Origin: Methanosarcinales archaeon
GTDB taxonomy: Archaea > Halobacteriota > Methanosarcinia > Methanosarcinales > Methanocomedenaceae
Assembly (NCBI GenBank): GCA_030614485.1
Contig: JAUWTY010000016.1
Location: forward strand, 1 to 12,046
DNA length: 12,046 bases
Direction of reading: 5' to 3'
Shown here: one piece after another, positions 1 to 6,571 of the stretch
Layout of the letters: the number at the start of each line of letters is the position of its first letter
Numbering within the stretch: position 1 is the stretch's first letter
Program-made: the position numbers and the translations under genes
The notes under the pieces: model-generated
What the model saw: the letters and a program-made list of their open reading frames with translations, nothing else
Databases searched by the model: none
Told to the model about the DNA's origin: nothing

Positions 1-48
1 GTAAGGGGAAGCAATGCTGTATTATACCAAAAAAGAGGGCGAAAATAG
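1..48 (+). CDS. YhbY/CRM-domain RNA-binding protein, C-terminal end only (partial)
   Basis: Frame 1 is open from the left edge and ends at a TAG at 46-48. It reads VRGSNAVLYQKRGRK, which has the look of the last strand of a YhbY-type (CRM domain, COG1534) protein, whose C-terminus usually has a G-x-x-x-VLYR-like motif followed by basic residues. YhbY-like proteins bind pre-ribosomal RNA. In archaea this gene is commonly found just upstream of S19e, and S19e starts 107 bases downstream, which supports the call. Only 15 residues are visible, so the identification rests on a short motif plus context. Confidence 0.5.
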   Translation, partial: VRGSNAVLYQKRGRK

Positions 49-56
49 TATATATT
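49..56 (+). promoter_or_regulatory. Candidate TATA box for the S19e cluster
   Basis: The sequence tatatatt lies directly after the stop codon of the upstream partial gene and about 100 bases before the S19e start. A transcript begun about 25 bases further on would have a leader of roughly 75 bases. This is a motif match only; read-through from the upstream gene is equally possible. Confidence 0.3.
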
Positions 57-154
57 AGCCGATAAGTTAATCAACCTTACCTTCATATACGAAGCCTCTT
101 AGAATTATCTAAAATACCAAATAATCATTTGAGTTATCAAACCGGAGAATTATA

Positions 155-604
155 ATGACAACTTTGTACGATGTACCTGCAGATGCATTGATTAAGAATG
201 TAGCACAGAAATTGAAAGATGAGAACATGGTGGAATCACCTGAATGGTCTGCACATGTCAAGACCGGAGTTCATAAAGAACTATCACCCCTTGACCCTGA
301 CTGGTTCTATACAAGATGCGCGTCTGTCGCGCGCAGGATATATATTGACGGTCCGGTAGGCATATCCAGGCTCAGAAGCTTCTATGGCGGCAAAAATCGC
401 AGAGGTTCAGCAACTGCCATCCATGCAAAGGGCAGTGGGTCTGTCATTAGTGAAGCTGTCCAGCAGCTTGAGAAGGCAGGTCTTTTAAAAACCCAGAAAC
501 AGGGTAGAGTAATATCTCCTGCAGGCAGGTCTTTGCTTGACAACGTAGCACATGAAACAAAGGCAGGTTTACTGGAACAGTATCCTGGTCTTGAGAAATA
601 TTAA
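155..604 (+). CDS. rps19e: Small ribosomal subunit protein S19e
   Basis: This 149-residue protein is the archaeal/eukaryotic-type S19e, a component of the 30S head with no bacterial counterpart; the eukaryotic homologue is needed for maturation of small-subunit rRNA. Recognisable family segments are the N-terminal YDVPADxLI (residues 5-13), the SPLDPDWFYTRCASVARRIY block near 44-63, the GPVGISRLRSFYGGKNRRG block near 66-84, and the QLEKAGL helix followed by GRVISPAGRSLLD near the C-terminus. The length is normal for archaea. The ATG is preceded by a ggag Shine-Dalgarno at about 142-146. It is the first complete gene of a translation-related run; the PDCD5 homologue follows after 37 bases. Confidence 0.96.
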   Translation: MTTLYDVPADALIKNVAQKLKDENMVESPEWSAHVKTGVHKELSPLDPDWFYTRCASVARRIYIDGPVGISRLRSFYGGKNRRGSATAIHAKGSGSVISEAVQQLEKAGLLKTQKQGRVISPAGRSLLDNVAHETKAGLLEQYPGLEKY

Positions 605-641
605 TTGAATACTAAAATAGTTATTTACCTGAGGACTGATT

Positions 642-1001
642 ATGGGCGGAGACGAACTTGAGGAAATAAGGCGTCGAAAAATGGAGATGTTGCGGCAGCA
701 ACAGCAACAGCAGCAGGGACAAATGCCTGATCCCCAGGCTGCGGCCCAGCAGGAACAGGCCAGGGCTGAAATGGAAGCCAAAAAGCAGGCTATAATGCGT
801 TCAATCCTTACCCCTGAAGCCAGGGAACGCCTGAATACCCTGCGAATGACCAAACCTGAGATGGTTGAAAATGTTGAGGCCCAGCTTGTTGGATTAGCAC
901 AATCAGGCAGGTTACAGGGCAAACTGGACGATGCTAAACTGAGAAATCTCCTGATGCAGATACAGCCTAAAAAACGCGAGATGAGCATTACACGGAAATG
1001 A
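642..1001 (+). CDS. DNA-binding protein, archaeal PDCD5 (TFAR19) homologue
   Basis: This 119-residue protein belongs to the PDCD5/TFAR19 family, small helical proteins that bind double-stranded DNA in archaea; the exact cellular role is unsettled. The N-terminus is charged ([16 protein letters not shown]) and runs into a glutamine stretch (residues 20-26) encoded by mixed CAG/CAA codons. A helical core follows, including [26 protein letters not shown] (about 47-72), then the conserved [11 protein letters not shown] motif. The C-terminus is basic ([11 protein letters not shown]). Pairing with S19e is a widespread archaeal arrangement. Its TGA overlaps the next ATG in an ATGA, implying translational coupling to the PP-loop gene. 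A gagga sequence about 7 bases upstream supports the start. Confidence 0.93.
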   Translation: MGGDELEEIRRRKMEMLRQQQQQQQGQMPDPQAAAQQEQARAEMEAKKQAIMRSILTPEARERLNTLRMTKPEMVENVEAQLVGLAQSGRLQGKLDDAKLRNLLMQIQPKKREMSITRK

Positions 1002-1603
1002 AGGTAAGTGTACTGTTCAGCAGTGGGAAAGACAGCTCACTGGCAGCGCTCCTGCTCGAACCATTTTTTCAGGTAGAACTTGTTACAATCAACTTTGGAA
1101 TCTCACCAACACATGAATTTGCAGCAGAATCTGCTTCAAAACTTGGGTTGGCCCATAGTGTACTGGCATTGCCCTCTTCTCTTGTCGAGGAGGCAGCATC
1201 AATGCTAATGGAGGATGGCTCACCCGGGCGGGCTATCAATCATCTTCATCATCAGGCCCTGGAGGCTGTTTGTTCACAATCTGATGTGCATGTGGTGGCC
1301 GATGGCACACGCAGGGATGACCGTGTGCCCTTGCTCACCCCGCCCCAGGTACAAAGTCTGGAGGACAGGCATAATATCAAGTATGTGCGTCCTCTTATCG
1401 GGTACGGACGTTCAGCCATTGATGCACTGGTCAGGCAACATCTGGAGATTGTGCAGGCACAAAGTGATACGGTGGATAAAGCCGACTATGAGGCCGAACT
1501 CAGGGCGTTCATACGAAAACAATATAATGAAGGTGAGAGTATTGTGGTGCGTTCATTCCCGGAACATATACAATCACACGTAATTAATCGAATATACCCT
1601 TAA
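998..1603 (+). CDS. PP-loop ATPase family protein (COG2117-like, predicted tRNA-modification enzyme)
   Basis: The 201-residue product opens with a PP-loop signature, [16 protein letters not shown], in which SSGKDSS (residues 8-14) matches the SGGxDS pyrophosphate-binding loop of N-type ATP pyrophosphatases. Such enzymes adenylate a substrate, often a tRNA base that is then thiolated or otherwise modified. A second conserved region, [15 protein letters not shown] (about 97-111), resembles the 'xADGTxRDDRVP' stretch of archaeal COG2117 members. No CxxC pair of the kind seen in zinc-containing tRNA thiolases is visible. It starts in an ATGA overlap with the PDCD5 gene and sits between translation genes, consistent with an RNA-modifying job. 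That role is inferred; the ATPase fold is well supported. Confidence 0.82.
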   Translation: MKVSVLFSSGKDSSLAALLLEPFFQVELVTINFGISPTHEFAAESASKLGLAHSVLALPSSLVEEAASMLMEDGSPGRAINHLHHQALEAVCSQSDVHVVADGTRRDDRVPLLTPPQVQSLEDRHNIKYVRPLIGYGRSAIDALVRQHLEIVQAQSDTVDKADYEAELRAFIRKQYNEGESIVVRSFPEHIQSHVINRIYP

Positions 1604-1629
1604 TATTATCAGGAGATAGGTGTAGTAAA

Positions 1630-1785
1630 ATGAGTCAGAAGACAAAAGGTAAGAAGATACGATTGGCCAAGGCGCACAATCAGAATCAGAGGGTCCCTTC
1701 ATGGGCCATAATTAAAACCAACCGGGCTGTGGCGTCCCATCCCAAGAGACGGCATTGGAGACGTAGCAGTTTGAATATAGGATAA
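1630..1785 (+). CDS. rpl39e: Large ribosomal subunit protein L39e
   Basis: This small gene encodes 51 residues, the standard length for L39e, a very basic protein that lines the 50S exit tunnel in archaea and eukaryotes. The sequence shows the family's features: an N-terminal [12 protein letters not shown] segment, the [15 protein letters not shown] core (residues 18-32), and the C-terminal [15 protein letters not shown] (37-51), where RRxWRRxxL is diagnostic. An aggagata Shine-Dalgarno (about 1611-1618) precedes the ATG. L31e follows after 13 bases, the usual archaeal L39e-L31e-aIF6 order. Confidence 0.96.
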   Translation: MSQKTKGKKIRLAKAHNQNQRVPSWAIIKTNRAVASHPKRRHWRRSSLNIG

Positions 1786-1798
1786 TGGGGGCAGTATA

Positions 1799-2068
1799 AT
1801 GGTAGAAATTGGTGAAGAACAGGTATATACAATACCCCTCAGGAATGCTAAGCATGCACCGCGGTGGGAGCGTAGCAAAAAGGCAGTAAAAGTGGTGTTC
1901 AAGTATCTTGAGCAGCACACTAAAACAGACCGTGAACTTATCAGGATTGACCCTAAGATAAGTGAAAAATTATGGGAGCGCGGGTCAGAAAAACCGCCTC
2001 ATAAGATACGGGTCAAGGCCATGAAGTTTGAAAATGGTATCGTAGAAGCCGAACTGGCAGCTGAGTGA
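1799..2068 (+). CDS. rpl31e: Large ribosomal subunit protein L31e
   Basis: This 89-residue protein is archaeal L31e, a 50S protein near the exit-tunnel rim. Family segments include EQVYTIPLRNAKHAPRW (residues 8-24), then the helix RSKKAVKVVFKYLEQHTK (25-42), the IRIDPKISEKLWERG block (about 48-62) and KIRVKAMKFENGIVEAEL towards the end. The length is typical. The start is supported by a gggggc purine-rich stretch 6-12 bases upstream and by close coupling to L39e. A run of seven T (2097-2103) lies between this gene and aIF6 and could allow partial termination. Confidence 0.96.
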   Translation: MVEIGEEQVYTIPLRNAKHAPRWERSKKAVKVVFKYLEQHTKTDRELIRIDPKISEKLWERGSEKPPHKIRVKAMKFENGIVEAELAAE

Positions 2069-2113
2069 TTATTCAGTTTTGTTTCGCCTCACCCACTTTT
2101 TTTGAGATAGATA

Positions 2114-2773
2114 ATGGAACACAGGACTAACCTGCAGGGAATATCAGTACTTGGAGTATTTGCCAGGTGTATTGAAGATTTTGTGCTGGTTCCCAGTGAA
2201 GCTGATGATGAATTCATACGAATCATTGAGAATGCTCTTAGTGTTACAGCTATCCCTACATCTATCGATGGCAGTAGTGTGGTCGGGTCATTATCCTGTG
2301 GTAACAGCAAAGGATTCATGATTTCAGAACGGGTCAATGAATCAGAACTGGCCCGGATAAGAAAATATGTGCCTGCTAAGAGACTTAAGGGTATTTACAC
2401 AGCGGCAGGTAATAACGTACTGGTAAATGATACGGCTGCACTGGTCCATCCAAACCTATCTGATGAGGCCGTGGAAGATATCGGTAAGTTCCTGGATGTA
2501 GAGGTGCACAGAGGCACTGTAGGTGGACTTAAGACCGTGGGAATGGCTGGTTGCGTTACCAATACGGGTATGCTGGCTCATCCCAGGTCTAACGAGTTTG
2601 AACTTGAACGTCTGGGTGAAATTTTCGGACTTCCGGTGGATATCGGGACTGTCAATCTGGGTTCGCCATTGGTGGGTTCGGGTCTGCTTGCTAATTCAAA
2701 AGGATATGTGGTGGGCACTGAGACCACCGGGCATGAGATGGGTCGGATAGTAGATGCCCTGGGTTATAACTGA
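2114..2773 (+). CDS. eif6: Translation initiation factor aIF6
   Basis: The 219-residue product is aIF6, the archaeal homologue of eIF6, an anti-association factor that binds the 50S subunit near L14 and L24e and blocks premature joining of subunits. The fold is a five-fold repeat of an alpha/beta unit. Repeating motifs can be seen: GVFARCIEDFVLVP near residues 14-27, GNNVLVNDTAALVHPNLS near 98-115, MAGCVTNTGMLAHPRSN near 143-159 and GSGLLANSKGYVVGTETTGHE near 188-208. The length is normal. The Shine-Dalgarno is weak (tgagatag). In many archaea L18Ae(LX), prefoldin alpha and FtsY follow this gene; here the next gene is convergent, 12 bases away. Confidence 0.96.
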   Translation: MEHRTNLQGISVLGVFARCIEDFVLVPSEADDEFIRIIENALSVTAIPTSIDGSSVVGSLSCGNSKGFMISERVNESELARIRKYVPAKRLKGIYTAAGNNVLVNDTAALVHPNLSDEAVEDIGKFLDVEVHRGTVGGLKTVGMAGCVTNTGMLAHPRSNEFELERLGEIFGLPVDIGTVNLGSPLVGSGLLANSKGYVVGTETTGHEMGRIVDALGYN

Positions 2774-2785
2774 ATTATGTCTTAA

Positions 2786-3598
2786 TTACTGTTCTTTCAT
2801 TTCTTTAATTATTTTCACAATCTGCTTGATGTCTGTGATGATGATATCGGCTTCAGCAGATAATCTTTCCTGGCATGCCCCTATTTGCTGGATGGACAGC
2901 ACAGCCTTGTCTGCTTCCCGTAGCGCCAGGATGTCGTTGATACCATCTCCTACCATGACTACCTTATCGTAGTGCTTTTTCAGGTGCCTTATGACCCATT
3001 CTTTTTTCTGGGGCGTAGCCACATCATACACTCGTTCAACAGGTATGCCCACTACCTGGGCGAGTATCTCAAGATTGCGCATGCTGTCCCCCGAAGCTAT
3101 GAATGTATCCACACCCCACTTTTTTAAAGTGTTCAGGGCAGCCGGGGTGTTGGTGAAAGGCCTTCCGCATGTACAGACGGTATATACAATGGTGTTGGAC
3201 TGTATTTCCACGATGATTCCTACGCCCAGGTAGAATATATCCGGACATTTGTTCCTTATTGTTGTGATCACATCATGCAGGTCCTGCATAGTGGTCCTGG
3301 TGTCAAGTTCAAGTGCTTTTTTCACCTGGTCCAGGGTGAGCGGACTGCTTGAGCAGCTCAGGTCGATTTCGATGTTATTTTCCTGAATAAAGTCGAATAT
3401 CCTGTTATGAGGATTGCAGTTCATTATCCTGTCAGGGTTGGTGTGGAGTAATACCAGTCCGCAATGGGGATGTCGTCCCACAAGGTCAGTTGTAATTATT
3501 TCGTCGAGGTTTTCACCTGTGATAGTGTTCTTTGCCACCCTGTACATGTGCAACAGGGTGCCGGCACTGTCGAATACCACTGCAATTTTTGACTGCAT
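2786..3598 (-). CDS. HAD-superfamily phosphatase, soluble P-type-ATPase-like (COG4087-like)
   Basis: This 270-residue protein carries the HAD catalytic motifs. Motif I is VVFDSAGTLL with nucleophile D10; motif II is IASGDS (about 168-173); the motif III lysine is in PQKKEW (about 196-201); motif IV is MVGDGINDILAL (about 215-226), the GDGxND signature shared with P-type ATPases. Ordinary HAD phosphatases have a second aspartate two residues after the nucleophile; here it is Ala12, as P-type ATPases (DKTGT) also lack it. Only the phosphorylation domain is present; there are no membrane segments. The substrate is unknown. No good Shine-Dalgarno precedes the ATG, while an AT-rich box lies about 27-30 bases upstream, so the mRNA may be leaderless. 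It faces aIF6 tail to tail. Confidence 0.85.
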   Translation of the reverse strand: MQSKIAVVFDSAGTLLHMYRVAKNTITGENLDEIITTDLVGRHPHCGLVLLHTNPDRIMNCNPHNRIFDFIQENNIEIDLSCSSSPLTLDQVKKALELDTRTTMQDLHDVITTIRNKCPDIFYLGVGIIVEIQSNTIVYTVCTCGRPFTNTPAALNTLKKWGVDTFIASGDSMRNLEILAQVVGIPVERVYDVATPQKKEWVIRHLKKHYDKVVMVGDGINDILALREADKAVLSIQQIGACQERLSAEADIIITDIKQIVKIIKEMKEQ

Positions 3599-3622
3599 GG
3601 TTATGATAATCGCCGCACACCG

Positions 3623-3632
3623 TTATTAAATT
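3623..3632 (-). promoter_or_regulatory. Candidate TATA box for the HAD phosphatase gene
   Basis: On the minus strand this reads aatttaataa. Its centre lies about 29 bases upstream of the ATG at 3598, which would place transcription start at or within a few bases of the start codon and give a leaderless mRNA. The box is flanked by aatcgc (3608-3613) and gcgatt (3640-3645), a perfect 6-bp inverted repeat that could be an operator. Motif and spacing evidence only. Confidence 0.35.
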
Positions 3633-3877
3633 TCTTATTGCGATTTGTGCGAATAAGTATAAGTGTAAGTGTAATACTGAAAGGTTAGAATAGATACTTG
3701 CCTGAAAAACAGATGTGAGGGATAGTTAATGGATAGGACATATATTAGGTAGGGTATGGTATAACTATCTCGGGAGTATGCAAGTATCCAATAATATCAT
3801 ATATATTCATGATATATAAAATGGGTGGTTATTTGTTATGTATGAGTGTTGGTGAGTGGTAATGCAATGGTATGTCT

Positions 3878-3882
3878 AAAAA
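3878..3882 (-). terminator. Oligo-T terminator of tRNA-Arg
   Basis: Five T on the minus strand begin 10 bases after the encoded CCA of the tRNA. A short U-run is the usual archaeal termination signal for tRNA genes. Confidence 0.4.
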
Positions 3883-3891
3883 GAATATCTA

Positions 3892-3969
3892 TGGCGGGCG
3901 CAGAGGGATTTGAACCCTCGATCTTCAGCTTAGGAGGCTGCTGCCATATCCAGGCTTGGCCATGCGCCC
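3892..3969 (-). tRNA. trnR-CCU: tRNA-Arg, anticodon CCU, CCA end encoded
   Basis: The minus strand folds into a full cloverleaf. The acceptor stem is GGGCGCA (3963-3969) with TGCGCCC (3896-3902), 7 pairs. U8 is present, and the D stem is GCCA/TGGC with a loop containing GG. The anticodon stem has 4 good pairs plus a G27-A43 mismatch, with loop CTCCTAA, so the anticodon is CCU (3932-3934), reading AGG arginine codons. The variable loop is 5 bases. The T stem is GAGGG/CCCTC with loop TTCAAAT. Discriminator G73 is followed by a genomically encoded CCA (3892-3894). There is no intron. The body is 75 bases without the CCA. Confidence 0.95.
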
Positions 3970-4003
3970 GCATTGGAGAAACAAGTCTTTACTGGTAATA
4001 ATG

Positions 4004-4012
4004 AATATAAAC
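4004..4012 (-). promoter_or_regulatory. Candidate TATA box for tRNA-Arg
   Basis: Read on the minus strand this is gtttatatt, 35-43 bases upstream of the tRNA 5' end, compatible with a primary transcript that carries a short 5' extension removed by RNase P. Motif match only. Confidence 0.35.
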
Positions 4013-4063
4013 ATTTCCTAACACCTTGAAATTGAATTACGGTGGTCCGGGATTAGCCGATAT

Positions 4064-4106
4064 GTTTATTATTATTAAATGTGTTTAAGGCCCAGTTACA
4101 TATAAT
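4064..4106 (+). promoter_or_regulatory. Promoter region of S8e, two candidate TATA boxes
   Basis: Two AT-rich boxes precede S8e: tattaaat at 4073-4080 and atataat at 4100-4106. The upstream box would give a leader of about 30 bases that keeps the Shine-Dalgarno gagga (4122-4126). The downstream box would start transcription after that site, so the upstream one fits better. Confidence 0.35.
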
Positions 4107-4134
4107 CACTATTATACTACAGAGGATTGAATAA

Positions 4135-4515
4135 ATGAGATATCAGGGAAAATCAAAAAGAAAATATACTGGTGGGCGGCTCGTACGGTCCCAGGGTAAG
4201 AGGAAGTTGGAATTGGGCCGTGAGGCAGCAGAACCTCATCTGGCTGAGACCAGGCGCAAGAATGTCGAAACTCTGGGCGGCAACCGGAAGGTACGCCTTT
4301 TGAGATGCAATATTGCCAATGTCACTGACCCTTCAAGTAACACTACCAAACAGGTTTCCATTGAAACCGTGACCGAAAACCCGGCAAATCTGTATTACAT
4401 AAGAAGGAACATCCTGACCAAAGGTTCAATCATCAGGACCGATATGGGGAATGCCAGGGTTACAAGCAGGCCCGGCCAGGATGGTGTGGTGAATGCTGTA
4501 CTCATCAATGAGTAA
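4135..4515 (+). CDS. rps8e: Small ribosomal subunit protein S8e
   Basis: This 126-residue protein is archaeal S8e, a basic 30S protein shared with eukaryotes. The start is diagnostic: [15 protein letters not shown] (residues 2-16). It continues with [31 protein letters not shown] (about 49-64), and a C-terminal [13 protein letters not shown] block (here [25 protein letters not shown], ending in VNAVLINE). The length is normal for archaea. A gagga Shine-Dalgarno lies 8 bases before the ATG. It stands alone on the plus strand between the divergent tRNA and the AhpD-like gene, and is followed by a T9 terminator. Confidence 0.96.
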   Translation: MRYQGKSKRKYTGGRLVRSQGKRKLELGREAAEPHLAETRRKNVETLGGNRKVRLLRCNIANVTDPSSNTTKQVSIETVTENPANLYYIRRNILTKGSIIRTDMGNARVTSRPGQDGVVNAVLINE

Positions 4516-4544
4516 TTAATAGCTAAAACACTTCACACCTACCC

Positions 4545-4553
4545 TTTTTTTTT
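4545..4553 (+). terminator. Oligo-T terminator after S8e
   Basis: Nine consecutive T lie 30 bases after the S8e stop, followed by aaaaagg, which can pair with the preceding cctttt to form a weak A/T hairpin. Archaeal RNA polymerase terminates at such U-tracts. Confidence 0.5.
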
Positions 4554-4644
4554 AAAAAGGCTTGTTTTATATCAAAATATTTATGTACTTTTGATTTAAC
4601 CTTTTTATGTGTACATGGAATGTAAACCTTAACTCGTAAGATAG

Positions 4645-4651
4645 GGAGGTG
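4645..4651 (+). promoter_or_regulatory. Perfect Shine-Dalgarno overlapping the apparent GTG start
   Basis: The sequence ggaggtg at 4645-4651 is fully complementary to the 3' end of archaeal 16S rRNA, and its last three bases are the only conventional start codon in this frame (GTG at 4649; a stop lies in frame at 4637-4639). A CTG codon at 4658 sits six bases after the motif, the ideal distance. The true start is therefore in doubt. Confidence 0.5.
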
Positions 4652-5116
4652 AACGCTCTGGAATTAGAGGACATTAAGAGAATACTTGAAAAGGATTCTG
4701 CTGAAGCTGCTGAAGAATTACTGGAAGGGGTAGAAAAATACTACGGTGAGATTCCGTATATTCTTCAGTTCATGAAGGACCAGCCTGACCTGTTAGTTCC
4801 AAAAATTCTTTATGACAATTCTATCTTAAGGGAATTCAAGCGTCTAGATAAGAAGACCATTGAACTCATTTCCATTGCCGTATCATCAGCATTAAAGTGT
4901 ACACACTGCCTGAGCATTCATCTGCGGGTGGCAAAGAGGATGGGGATACCAAAAGAAGAGATATTCGATGCAATACTAATTGCAAGTGTTCTTTCCAATG
5001 CTTCGGTACTTGCCTATGGTACCAGGGCAATGGATGCAGAATTGTCAGACGATGGACAAGCAGTCCATGAATGTGACAATGAATCCTGTGAATTTTGCAA
5101 AATTCTAGGAAAATAG
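4649..5116 (+). CDS. Carboxymuconolactone decarboxylase / AhpD-like family protein
   Basis: The protein is up to 155 residues and has the CMD/AhpD signature: a helix with LDKKTIELISIAVSSAL (about 66-82) followed by KCTHCLSIHL, with C84, C87 and H91 forming the CxxCxxxH redox motif. The helix IPKEEIFDAILIASVLSNAS (about 100-119) is also typical. AhpD-type members are small disulfide reductases or peroxidases; true decarboxylase activity is not implied. The C-terminal tail is unusual, with H140, C142, C147 and C150 (HECDNESCEFCK), a possible second redox or metal site. The GTG start overlaps the Shine-Dalgarno; translation may really begin at CTG 4658, shortening the protein by three residues. 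It converges on mmp10 with a 23-base gap. The substrate is unknown. Confidence 0.85.
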   Translation: MNALELEDIKRILEKDSAEAAEELLEGVEKYYGEIPYILQFMKDQPDLLVPKILYDNSILREFKRLDKKTIELISIAVSSALKCTHCLSIHLRVAKRMGIPKEEIFDAILIASVLSNASVLAYGTRAMDAELSDDGQAVHECDNESCEFCKILGK

Positions 5117-5139
5117 CACAAAGATTACTGTTCACATGT

Positions 5140-6375
5140 TCAATTTTTAGGTGGAATACCCAGCATATTGACCATATCAATAAGTTCACTTAGTCCCTCG
5201 ATCTCTCGCTGAATGACCTCATCCCTGGTCATGGATATACTCATCTCTCCGTCAACTGTAAGTTTATCCGGACCCCTTCGAACCAGTCTGTCCCCACCGT
5301 CCCGGTTCAGCACATCTTTTATTTCTGAATCATGGACGAATGCGCGCCCAGGGAAAATAACGGTGCTTTTGACGTCTGTGAGGTCAAGTTTTTCTATGTC
5401 CTCGATAGTTATCAGGCACCCAATATCCTTTTCCACCCCTATCACGTTTACCGGGGCATCAAGGCTCTTGAAAATACTGCCAAGCAATGGTGCTGATACC
5501 CGGCTTGTGAGAATGGTGGCCTCCATCGTTGGTGAGGGCAGCATTGACAGGGCTTTTGGATCGTTGACTATAGCGAAAGGTGCACCAGTCTCCGGATCCC
5601 ACAGGGGCGTGCCTGTTATCCTGATTGAATAATCTTTGTTCATCTCATCCACTATGGCTGCGAACTCGTCTATGGAATGGGATTCCACGCCTGGGATGAT
5701 TGGTGCGTTATTGAGTATGAGTCCCTGGTCGGTGGTGTTAGCGAACCTCATAAGTATCAATCCTTTTGCACCCATGGCTTCCAGGTCGTCACAGGTTTGC
5801 CTCAACACATCGCCATCGTTGACGCCCGGTATTAACACAGAGGCTGCATAGACCTCAGAACCGCTACAAAACGTCTCAAGGTTTGACAGGGCTGCTTCAG
5901 GATGCTTTTCATTCATATATTCTCCACGCAATAGCGGGTCAGTGGCAAATACAGTAAATGATACTTCTTTAACACCATTCTCAAGGTAATATTCTGCTTC
6001 ATCACCTCTGTTGAAACCTTTGCCGCTGGTGTAACCCAGGTGTATGGGGGCTTCAAGCTGGGTTAAGGTGGCAGTTAACAATTCAAGGTCAGGGTAACAG
6101 CTTACATCACCACCACCACTTATAGTAATGCGTTCAATCCCTTCTTGGTTAAGGTGAATCGTCTGGTTGAGTTCCTGGACAACCATCTGGACGGGCTTGA
6201 AACCAGGATATGATTCTTTTACACTCTCTGTGCAGTAGTGACAACCTTTCGTTATGGGTAGGCAGTGTTTACATCCGAACGGTGGCACATCCCTGACGGC
6301 TTTGAAATAGCAATATTTGCAAAATCCCATGCAGTCAATTCCGGGCCGACCTCCAATATCAGCAAGCAGTTCCAT
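5140..6375 (-). CDS. mmp10: Mmp10, B12-dependent radical SAM arginine methyltransferase acting on McrA
   Basis: This 411-residue protein is methanogenesis marker protein 10, which transfers a methyl group to C5 of a conserved arginine of McrA (Arg285 in Methanosarcina acetivorans; R292 here). The N-terminus holds the radical SAM cluster motif CxxxCxxC at C15, C19 and C22, inside DCMGFCKYCYF. A second four-cysteine group follows (C35, C38, C45, C48), matching the extra cysteine-bound metal site described for this family. The ISGGGDVSCYP segment (85-95) is the SAM-binding GGE-like region, with Y94 in the position of a family tyrosine. The C-terminal third (from about 290) is the distinctive Mmp10 extension. 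It is divergent from the mcr operon that encodes its substrate, as in Methanosarcina, so the two may share control. The only nearby Shine-Dalgarno-like sequence is a weak gagaag. Confidence 0.95.
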   Translation of the reverse strand: MELLADIGGRPGIDCMGFCKYCYFKAVRDVPPFGCKHCLPITKGCHYCTESVKESYPGFKPVQMVVQELNQTIHLNQEGIERITISGGGDVSCYPDLELLTATLTQLEAPIHLGYTSGKGFNRGDEAEYYLENGVKEVSFTVFATDPLLRGEYMNEKHPEAALSNLETFCSGSEVYAASVLIPGVNDGDVLRQTCDDLEAMGAKGLILMRFANTTDQGLILNNAPIIPGVESHSIDEFAAIVDEMNKDYSIRITGTPLWDPETGAPFAIVNDPKALSMLPSPTMEATILTSRVSAPLLGSIFKSLDAPVNVIGVEKDIGCLITIEDIEKLDLTDVKSTVIFPGRAFVHDSEIKDVLNRDGGDRLVRRGPDKLTVDGEMSISMTRDEVIQREIEGLSELIDMVNMLGIPPKN

Positions 6376-6414
6376 TTTAATCTTCTCGGCTTAAGACGCT
6401 ATTGTTCAACAGCA

Positions 6415-6421
6415 CTTTATA
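6415..6421 (-). promoter_or_regulatory. Candidate TATA box for mmp10
   Basis: Read on the minus strand the box is tataaag, within tactataaagtg. A start about 25 bases downstream would give mmp10 a leader of about 15 bases. Confidence 0.45.
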
Positions 6422-6538
6422 GTATTATAATATAGTTATAATTAGTACAATAATATTCTTTGAAGCCATATTACCAGTACATATACTTTTCTGTTAAACA
6501 AGATGTGGCTCAACAATTTTATCAATAAAAATATATGG

Positions 6539-6566
6539 AATATATTATATATTTATTTTATAACGA
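6539..6566 (+). promoter_or_regulatory. Candidate TATA region of the mcr operon
   Basis: A long run made almost only of A and T (atatattatatatttatttt and neighbours) lies about 230 bases upstream of mcrB. It is the strongest TATA-like stretch facing the operon; the exact box and start site cannot be fixed by eye. A weaker tttaagta follows at 6580-6587. Confidence 0.4.
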
Positions 6567-6571
6567 TTAAT

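Larger units (their letters stand above)
3599..3891. other. AT-rich intergenic region with inverted repeats, no gene seen
   Basis: I find no credible ORF here in any frame. The stretch holds a short hexamer tandem (aagtat, aagtgt, aagtgt, aatact; 3655-3678), a perfect 9-bp inverted repeat gatacttgc / gcaagtatc (3693-3701 and 3780-3788) separated by 78 bases, and atatcat / atgatat (3794-3800 and 3809-3815) with an 8-base spacer. Several TATA-like stretches occur (around 3738-3745 and 3797-3820). It contains the promoter of the HAD gene and the terminator of the tRNA, both on the minus strand. Confidence 0.5.

Noticed and set aside
699..718. CAG/CAA tract in the PDCD5 homologue as an unstable repeat
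   Set aside because: Codons are mixed and glutamine-rich N-termini are common in this family, so it is probably ordinary coding sequence.
569..988. 139-codon antisense frame over the PDCD5 gene
   Set aside because: The cysteine run is the reverse complement of the glutamine tract; there is no independent evidence for a gene.
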